In this document: positions 58,715-64,000 of the stretch, piece by piece
Layout: each line of letters starts with the position of its first letter
Position numbering within the stretch: position 1 is the stretch's first letter
DNA from: Actinopolyspora halophila DSM 43834
GTDB taxonomy: Bacteria > Actinomycetota > Actinomycetes > Mycobacteriales > Pseudonocardiaceae
Assembly (NCBI RefSeq): GCF_000371785.1
Contig: NZ_AQUI01000002.1
Location: 3,575,276-3,639,275 of the forward strand
Direction of reading: 5' to 3'
DNA: 64,000 nucleotides
The notes under the pieces: generated by a model
The model's database searches: none
Seen by the model: the letters and a program-made list of their open reading frames with translations, nothing else
What the model was told of the DNA's origin: nothing
Program-made: the position numbers and the translations under genes

Positions 58715-60053
58715 CGACCACCTCCGTGGCTGCTCGGCCTCCCAGTGCCGTGACGTCGGGATCGAGACTGGCCACGATCAGCCGCGCGGCGGCGAGCTCG
58801 GCACCCTCCAGCAGCTCGGTGAGCACGGCCAGTGCGGGAAGCGAGCGCGGATCCTCACTGGACTCCCCCTGCAGCAGCGCGTTCTCGGCCGGCAGTGCGG
58901 TGGTGTCGTCGATCTGGGGCAGGATTCGCTCGATCTCGGTCAACCACGTCTGCCAGCGCGCGGTGACGTCCCCGCCACCGCGACTCGCCCGGAGCACGGT
59001 CCCTTCGAACCCGGCGGACTCGGCCCTGGCCGATGACAGGACACCGAGCCCGTCTGTGAGCCACCGCAACGTCCGCGCCCGGCGCAGTCTCCGGATCAGC
59101 CGCCGCAAACGGGGTGCCACCTGCTCGGCGCGCGCCCCGGTGAGCAGCTCGTCACGCGACCTCGCGACACCGACAGCGGGGTCGGGCCAGCCGGCCACGC
59201 GCAAGAACCCGGCGAGGCTGTCCAAGTACCCGGCAACGCGGCGCCGAGCCCCCTCACCACGGGCCACCTCCCGCCCGGACCCGACGCGACGCCAGGGCTC
59301 GTCCCAGAAACCCTCGTGGACACTCCCCTCGCGGAGAACGTCCACCTCGGCCTGCTGGACGACATCGCCCTGCAACGTCGTGTGCACGACCAGCCCGGCG
59401 GGCCAGTCCGGCAACAGCGGGCCGAGCGGAACGTGCAGTTGATCGAGCTGAAGACCATCGCGGTCCGGTTCGCGACCCGCCATCGACAACCCCCCGGGCA
59501 TCTCCATGCCACCGTGGTCGTGCCCGTGTCCACCACCGTGGTCATGCCCACCACCGTGGTCATCACCGCCGCCCTGCTCGCCCCCGCCTTCGTGGCCACT
59601 TCCGTGGTCGCCACCGCCGGTACTCGTGTCCTCGTGGTCCCCGTCACCGTGGTCGGAATCGCCGCCGTGTTCGTCACCGTGACGACCCTCATGGGACTCG
59701 TCGCCGTCCTGCTCCTCACCGGCGAACGCCTCCCACGTCTCGCCGCCGGTCGCCAACCTGCGGCGAGCCTCGTCGAGTACCTGCGGGACAGTCGCAGCGT
59801 CGTCCAGGTGCGCGAAGACCCGTGGCTTGGGCACCTGGCGCCACAAGAGGCCCATCATGGGCGTCAACCGCGCACCGACAGTTCCGGCGAGGACCACCAC
59901 GTCGGCCTCAGCGGGACTCGCCGCGGCCGGCCAACCACGACGCCGCAGTTCGACCTCCGCGGCCAACCGGGTCGCAGTGCCACCGGGGACCTCCAGGAGC
60001 AGGACGTGCGGCCTACCGGCGGCGAACCGCAGCACAGCGCGTGTCAACTCCAT
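58707..60053 (-). CDS. NuoB/NuoD-like degenerate fusion with His-rich linker
   Basis: 448 residues from ATG 60053, overlapping nuoA by 10 nt. Residues 1-85 resemble NuoB (EADVVVLAGTVGARLTPMMG; WRQVPKPRV) but lack all cluster N2 Cys ligands. Residues 121-182 are a linker with 13 His in Asp/Gly repeats (GGGHDHGGGHGHDHGG). The remainder contains HVPLGPLLPDWPAGLVVHTT and a helical part faintly reminiscent of NuoD. It occupies the place of nuoB-C-D in the operon. It may be a structural adaptor with metal-binding capacity rather than an electron carrier. Confidence 0.6.
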   Translation of the reverse strand: MELTRAVLRFAAGRPHVLLLEVPGGTATRLAAEVELRRRGWPAAASPAEADVVVLAGTVGARLTPMMGLLWRQVPKPRVFAHLDDAATVPQVLDEARRRLATGGETWEAFAGEEQDGDESHEGRHGDEHGGDSDHGDGDHEDTSTGGGDHGSGHEGGGEQGGGDDHGGGHDHGGGHGHDHGGMEMPGGLSMAGREPDRDGLQLDQLHVPLGPLLPDWPAGLVVHTTLQGDVVQQAEVDVLREGSVHEGFWDEPWRRVGSGREVARGEGARRRVAGYLDSLAGFLRVAGWPDPAVGVARSRDELLTGARAEQVAPRLRRLIRRLRRARTLRWLTDGLGVLSSARAESAGFEGTVLRASRGGGDVTARWQTWLTEIERILPQIDDTTALPAENALLQGESSEDPRSLPALAVLTELLEGAELAAARLIVASLDPDVTALGGRAATEVVGD

Positions 60054-60397
60054 CGCAGCGCTCCCTCCCGCCACGCGTAGACCACACCGGCCAGCAGGAT
60101 CGCCAGGAACACGAACATCTCGATCACCACGCTCGCGCCTTTCGAGGCGACGACCAGCGTCCACGGGTACATGAACAACATCTCCATCTCGAAGGCCAGA
60201 TAGATCAGCGTCAGCGCGTACCAGCGCACGTGGAACCGGGAGACCGCGTGCTCAGCCGGCTCGTGCCCGGACAGGAACGGACCGACGGGACCGGCGGGGG
60301 AAGCGACAGCCAGCAGCCGCGCCGCCCCGTAACCAGCACCGATCAGCACGAGCCCCACTCCCAGCAGGACCAGCGCCGCACCGAACCCACTCACCAC
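60044..60397 (-). CDS. nuoA: NADH-quinone oxidoreductase subunit A-like
   Basis: 117 residues, three membrane helices. Signature RFHVRWYALTLIYLAFEMEM near residue 55 with the conserved acidic pair, then LFMYPWTLVV. First gene of the operon. Its start has no overlap upstream; the promoter should lie in 60398-60600. Confidence 0.94.
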   Translation of the reverse strand: MVSGFGAALVLLGVGLVLIGAGYGAARLLAVASPAGPVGPFLSGHEPAEHAVSRFHVRWYALTLIYLAFEMEMLFMYPWTLVVASKGASVVIEMFVFLAILLAGVVYAWREGALRWS

Positions 60398-60690
60398 AGT
60401 GGACCCTCCTCACGCCCTCGTCTCCGCGCGAGGGAACACCCTTTCAGGCACCGACACGAACACCTCGTTCACGCCGACCTCCAAGCACGATGATCCACTC
60501 ACCGTCTTCTACTACCCCGCTTAGCACTCTTCCATGCATGCGATCTTTACGCATGTTCGACAAGCGTCCAGGGCTCACACCGCTGCCGGCTCACATCGCG
60601 CTTGACGAGGAAACCGCCAAGCAGACGTGCTCCATCGATCCACACATCCGGCAGAGCAGCTCTTCGGAGACTTCGACCGGAGCGACACAT
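60398..60690. promoter_or_regulatory. Divergent intergenic region nuoA / cmtR
   Basis: About 290 bp without a gene. It must carry the leftward promoter of the nuo-like operon. No clear operator for that operon was recognised; a short frame at 60490-60729 overlaps the cmtR operator and is not credible. Confidence 0.45.
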
Positions 60691-60710
60691 AATCCTGAAA
60701 GTTCAGGATT
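60691..60710. promoter_or_regulatory. CmtR/ArsR-type operator palindrome
   Basis: AATCCTGAA and TTCAGGATT form perfect 9 bp arms around AG, ending 35 bp before the cmtR start. The neighbouring CAGT...ACTG bases (60721-60737) may extend the site. Autoregulation by the adjacent repressor is the obvious reading. Confidence 0.72.
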
Positions 60711-60745
60711 TACTGTAGTTCAGTGCTAGCTGTACTGTTTTTCCC

Positions 60746-61102
60746 ATGTTGACGTGTGAGATGCGGGAGGCGGTGCTGGCCCGGTTGGGGCGGGCGCTGG
60801 CCGATCCGACGCGGTGTCGAATCTTGGTGCGCCTGCTGGACGGGGCGCACTATCCGGGCCGGTTGGCCGAGGAGCTGGCGTTGTCCCGGTCGAACGTGTC
60901 CAACCACCTGTCGTGCCTGCGCGGCTGCGGGCTGGTGGTGGCCACGTATCAGGGGCGGCAGGTGCACTACGCGCTGGCCGATGAGCATCTGGCCCAGGCG
61001 CTGCGCGAGCTGGTGCAGGTGGTGTTGGCCGTGGAGCCGAGTGACGCCTGTGCCGCCGAGGACACGCCCACCGGCGGCGAGCTCCGGGAGGCGACGGTCT
61101 GA
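60746..61102 (+). CDS. cmtR: CmtR-type Cd(II)/Pb(II)-sensing ArsR repressor
   Basis: 118 residues starting MLTCEMREAVLARLGRALAD, very close to Mycobacterium tuberculosis CmtR as I recall its sequence. The three metal ligands of CmtR are at the same positions: Cys57 and Cys61 in SCLRGCGLV and Cys102 in DACAAED. Metal binding releases the repressor from its operator. The exporter gene follows with a 1 nt overlap, so this is a cadmium/lead resistance operon. Confidence 0.92.
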   Translation: MLTCEMREAVLARLGRALADPTRCRILVRLLDGAHYPGRLAEELALSRSNVSNHLSCLRGCGLVVATYQGRQVHYALADEHLAQALRELVQVVLAVEPSDACAAEDTPTGGELREATV

Positions 61103-61905
61103 TGACGGATGCTTCCTCGCGCCGCGACCTGCAGGTCGCGACCACGGGCGATGCCGGGTGTGGTGACGGCTGCTGCAGCCCGCAAACGGGTGCGGCCTCC
61201 GCAGGCGCCGCTACGGTGGGCCCGGACGGGCAGCGGCAGGCGGTGCTGTCCCGACGGATCCGGCTGCTGGTGGCGGCCACGATCTCCTACAACGTCATCG
61301 AGGCGATCGTGGCGATCACGGCCGGTGCCCTGGCCTCGTCGACGGCGTTGATCGGGTTCGGGCTGGATTCGACGATCGAGGTGTCCTCCGCGGCGGCGGT
61401 GGCCTGGCAGTTCTCCGCCCGTGAGGTCGCGGTGCGGCAGGCGCGGGAGCGTACCGCGCTGCGGATCATCGCGGTGTCGTTCTTCCTGCTGGCTGCCTAC
61501 GTCTCCGTCGAGGCGGTTCGCTCCCTGGTCGGTGGTGCGGACGCGGAGGCATCCACGGTGGGCATCGTGCTGGCGGCCCTGTCCGTGGTGATCATGCCCG
61601 GGTTGTCGCTGGCGCAGCGGCACACCGGACGTCGGCTCGGGTCGGCCAGCGTGGTGGCCGATTCCAAGCAAACGCTGCTGTGCAGCTACCTCTCCGGGGT
61701 GCTGCTGATCGGACTGGTCCTCAACGCCGTGTTCGGATGGTCCTGGGCAGACCCGATCGTGGCGCTGGTCATCGCCGCGGTCGCGGTCAAGGAAGGCCGC
61801 GAAGCCTGGCGCGGCGACGGCTGCTGCGCCCCGACTGCGGCACTGGTCGGCGACCACCCTGCCGAGGGCGACGACTGCTGTGACCACGAGGGCGACAAGC
61901 CATGA
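61102..61905 (+). CDS. Cation efflux transporter (CDF-like) with Cys-rich ends
   Basis: 267 residues. The N-terminal tail contains GDAGCGDGCCSPQ and the C-terminal tail GDGCCAPTA and DDCCDHEGD, likely soft-metal binding sites. The membrane part has about six helices; the metal site residues appear as GFGLDSTIEVSSA (helix 2) and SVVADSKQTLLC (helix 5), matching the CDF layout with substitutions. Transport of Cd, Pb or Zn out of the cell is inferred from cmtR upstream. Confidence 0.82.
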   Translation: MTDASSRRDLQVATTGDAGCGDGCCSPQTGAASAGAATVGPDGQRQAVLSRRIRLLVAATISYNVIEAIVAITAGALASSTALIGFGLDSTIEVSSAAAVAWQFSAREVAVRQARERTALRIIAVSFFLLAAYVSVEAVRSLVGGADAEASTVGIVLAALSVVIMPGLSLAQRHTGRRLGSASVVADSKQTLLCSYLSGVLLIGLVLNAVFGWSWADPIVALVIAAVAVKEGREAWRGDGCCAPTAALVGDHPAEGDDCCDHEGDKP

Positions 61906-62555
61906 TTCGCCCGGCGCGACGCCGCGGCCGTGCCGCCGCCGCAGCAGCAGTCCACACCCTCTCGGGTGTGCTGCTGCTGCGGCGCATGCGCCGCGAGTTG
62001 CTCACCACCGGGCGACTATCGGCACCAACGGTGGCGTGGATGTATGCCACCTACACCACCCATGCCGCCGCCAGTGCCTGGCTGCTGACCCGCGACCGCG
62101 CCCCGACCGAGCATCCGCGCTTGGCGCGGTGCCTGCGGTGGATCGGGGCCGTGCTGGCACTGTCCGGCAGCGGCCTCTACACCGTTGGCGCCAATCGCTT
62201 CGCCGGGCCCGGCCAACTCTCCGGCACGCAGGTCGGTAACCAGGTCAGCAGCGGCGTCTACCGCTACAGCCGCCATCCGCAATACACCGGGCTGGTGCTG
62301 ACGCTGTGCGGGCTGGCTCTGGCCCGTCGCTCACCTGCCGCGGCGGCACTGGCCGCCGCAGCCGCGGCGGCCTACCGCTGGTGGGCGCCCGTCGAAGAGG
62401 CCCACCTCGAGGCCACCTTCGGCGAGGACTACCGCAGCTACCGCGCCCGCACCCCCCGTTGGCTCGGGCCGCCCACCGTGCCTCACGCTTCGCCTCCCAC
62501 GACGGTCTCGGCCGGTGGGCACAGCCCGGCCAACGGTGGTCGGTGGAAGGTGTAG
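61902..62555 (+). CDS. Isoprenylcysteine carboxyl methyltransferase (ICMT)-family membrane protein
   Basis: 217 residues, overlapping the exporter stop by ATGA. The conserved C-terminal core SGVYRYSRHPQYTGLVLTLC and VEEAHLEATFGEDYRSYRAR binds SAM in ICMT-like proteins. Bacterial relatives often occur with metal transporters, but their substrate is unknown. The last 30 residues are polar and outside the domain. Confidence 0.82.
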   Translation: MIRPARRRGRAAAAAAVHTLSGVLLLRRMRRELLTTGRLSAPTVAWMYATYTTHAAASAWLLTRDRAPTEHPRLARCLRWIGAVLALSGSGLYTVGANRFAGPGQLSGTQVGNQVSSGVYRYSRHPQYTGLVLTLCGLALARRSPAAAALAAAAAAAYRWWAPVEEAHLEATFGEDYRSYRARTPRWLGPPTVPHASPPTTVSAGGHSPANGGRWKV

Positions 62556-62646
62556 GCCCCGTGCACGGTGAGGACGCGTCGCTGGGCAGGGTGCGGCGTG
62601 GTCGCGGCCGCAGTGGTCATCACGGTTCCTTCGGGGAGGTGGTGGA

Positions 62647-63327
62647 TCAAGCAGCGGTCGTGATGGGCAGGCCGTCGCGGCGCCATTCGAGGATGCCGTC
62701 CTCCAGCAGCGCGGCCTCGCGTCCGCTGGCCCGCAGCAGCCGCACCGCGTCGTAGGAAAGTACGCAGTAGCGCCCGCGACAGTAGGCGACGACGTCGGTC
62801 TCGGAAGGGACCTCGACCAACCGGTCGGCCAGCTCCTCCAGGGGAATGGAGACCGCTCCGGGCACATGCCCGGCCGCATACTCCTCGGCGGGACGCACGT
62901 CCAGCACCAGGGCCCGGCCCTCACTGGCGGCGTGCAGGAGTTCCTCGCGGCCGACCACCCGGATGTCCTCGGGCTCGAGGTGGGTGCGGCGAACGGTTTC
63001 CACCTCGGCGCGGTGGGCATCGGCGACCCGGCACAGCACCGACAGCAATCCGGCCACGTCACCGCCGGCCAACTGGTACAACACGCTCGTCCCCCGTTTG
63101 CGCGTGGTCACCAGGCCAGCCTCGTGCAACACCTGTAGGTGGGCCGAGGCGGTAGTCAGCTTCAGTCCGACAGCTCGGGCCAGTTCTCGGACGGGGCGTT
63201 CGCCCTGGGCCAGCAGTTCCAGCATTTCCAGGCGCTTGCCGTGCGCCAGAGCCTTACCGGTGCCGGCGACGGCGTCGTACAGATCAGTCTTGTCCACGGC
63301 CACGAGGCTATTTTTCCACAAATCCAT
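62647..63327 (-). CDS. ArsR-family repressor fused to rhodanese domain
   Basis: 226 residues. Residues 15-95 form the winged helix (LELLAQGERPVRELARAVGL; TTASAHLQVLHEAGLVTTRK). Residues 120-222 are a rhodanese with active-site Cys in VAYCRGRYCVLSYDAVRLL. Such fusions sense sulfane sulfur or redox state through the Cys pair. GTG codons near 63303-63297 are alternative starts downstream of the apparent promoter. The start lies only 14 bp from the divergent methyltransferase gene, so both share a promoter/operator region. Confidence 0.9.
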   Translation of the reverse strand: MDLWKNSLVAVDKTDLYDAVAGTGKALAHGKRLEMLELLAQGERPVRELARAVGLKLTTASAHLQVLHEAGLVTTRKRGTSVLYQLAGGDVAGLLSVLCRVADAHRAEVETVRRTHLEPEDIRVVGREELLHAASEGRALVLDVRPAEEYAAGHVPGAVSIPLEELADRLVEVPSETDVVAYCRGRYCVLSYDAVRLLRASGREAALLEDGILEWRRDGLPITTAA

Positions 63328-63341
63328 GGAATAATGGGGAT

Positions 63342-63998
63342 ATGTCGACCACCCGGAACCGTGACCAGCAGCACCACTGGCAGTCGGTCTACACCGCGCA
63401 CCCGGACATGTACGGCTGGCAACCCTCCGAGCCCGCCCGATATGCCGCTGAGCTCTTCGGTGCCGCAGGAGCCGGCTCGATCCTGGAGCTCGGGGCCGGC
63501 CACGGCCGCGATGCGCTGCACTTCGCCCGTGAGGGCTTCACCGTGCACGCCGCGGACTTCAGCACCACCGGGCTGGACCGACTCCACACCCAAGCCAATC
63601 ACGAGGGACGTGCCGCGCAGGTGCACACCACCGCGCACGACGCCCGCGACCCACTGCCCTTCCCCGCGGCCTGTCTGGACGGGGTGTTCGCGCACATGTT
63701 GCTGTGCATGGCGCTGTCCACCCAGGAGATCCACACCCTCGTCGCGGAGATCAAACGCGTGCTGCGACCGGGCGGCACCCTCGTCTACACCGTGCGCCAC
63801 ACCGGCGACGCCCACTACGGCACCGGCACCGCCCACGGCGACGACATCTTTGAGCACGGCGGCTTCGCCGTGCACTTCTTCACCCGCGAGCTGGTCGACG
63901 ACCTCGCCGACGGCTGGCACCTGCGCGAGGTGCAGCCCTTCACCGAAGGAGAGCTACCGCGACGGCTGTGGCGCATCACCCAGACCGTGCCGCGCTAG
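63342..63998 (+). CDS. SAM-dependent methyltransferase (class I)
   Basis: 218 residues. The SAM loop SILELGAGHGRDALHFAREG near residue 46 is followed by VHAADFSTTGLDRL and the motif LRPGGTLVYTVRHTGD. This resembles TehB/thiopurine-type methyltransferases for small molecules or metalloids. Divergent from the ArsR-rhodanese gene with almost no intergenic space, so it is probably its regulated target, a detoxifying enzyme. Confidence 0.88.
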   Translation: MSTTRNRDQQHHWQSVYTAHPDMYGWQPSEPARYAAELFGAAGAGSILELGAGHGRDALHFAREGFTVHAADFSTTGLDRLHTQANHEGRAAQVHTTAHDARDPLPFPAACLDGVFAHMLLCMALSTQEIHTLVAEIKRVLRPGGTLVYTVRHTGDAHYGTGTAHGDDIFEHGGFAVHFFTRELVDDLADGWHLREVQPFTEGELPRRLWRITQTVPR

Positions 63999-64000
63999 CC

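Noticed and set aside
62483-62620. 45-codon minus-strand ORF with an AAGGA before ATG
   Set aside because: It overlaps the end of the ICMT-like gene and its codons there are dictated by the other strand. It could be a small gene after the ArsR-rhodanese fusion, but support is too thin.
1-64000. tRNA or rRNA genes
   Set aside because: No convincing T-loop/acceptor combination or rRNA segment was found on reading either strand, so the integrase remnant cannot be tied to a tRNA attachment site here.

Overview
The window is a 64 kb stretch of high-GC actinomycete DNA. Small GTG-started genes with ATGA/GTGA overlaps, XRE/DUF397 pairs, an FxLD lanthipeptide locus, a CmtR sensor and many insertion sequences point to Actinobacteria, probably Pseudonocardiales-like, although the genus cannot be fixed from sequence alone. 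No rRNA or tRNA gene was recognised.

Left end (1-7.8 kb): a minus-strand operon encodes two thymidylate-synthase-fold enzymes, a sugar-nucleotide epimerase, a small Cys-rich ORF and a carbamoyltransferase that runs off the edge. Both TS-like proteins carry Asp where thymidylate synthase has its uracil-reading Asn, which predicts cytosine nucleotide hydroxymethylation followed by carbamoylation. Facing it is a 1024-residue fusion of XRE helix-turn-helix, P-loop NTPase, repeat region and degenerate hexulose-phosphate-synthase/OMP-decarboxylase barrel, plus a GNAT. This divergent locus is the best candidate for an undescribed system.

Accessory region (7.8-28.8 kb): a short orphan type I-E-like CRISPR array, a 2H phosphoesterase / RapZ-C domain / unknown trio, a complete FxLD class I lanthipeptide locus (precursor, LanB, LanC, methyltransferase) with XRE regulators and a shared operator motif, transposase relics, a CD-NTase + SLATT defence pair (CBASS-like) with an IS30 element inserted just upstream, an IS630 and an IS5-type element lying back to back, and a broken integrase. 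This part is a mosaic of transferred DNA.

Redox and metal region (28.8-48.6 kb): a complete System I cytochrome c maturation operon (ccmA-B-C-D-E-F-H-I-G), unusual in Actinobacteria, diverges from ccdA. Around it are TlpA-like, DUF305 and DUF3105 proteins, a Met-rich secreted protein, a multicopper oxidase, an NlpC/P60 peptidase and two BlaI-M56 regulator pairs. At least six intergenic copies of ACTAA-N5-(T/C/A)TAGT lie in front of these genes and suggest one BlaI-type regulon. Three neighbouring thiol/sulfur genes are decayed.

Right end (48.6-64 kb): an SbnA-like PLP enzyme with an MFS exporter, a methyltransferase, a membrane-arm-only complex I operon (nuoA, a NuoB/NuoD-like His-rich fusion, nuoH, J, K, L, M, N) without the NADH or Fe-S modules, a cmtR-cation exporter-ICMT metal operon, an ArsR-rhodanese fusion and a divergent methyltransferase.
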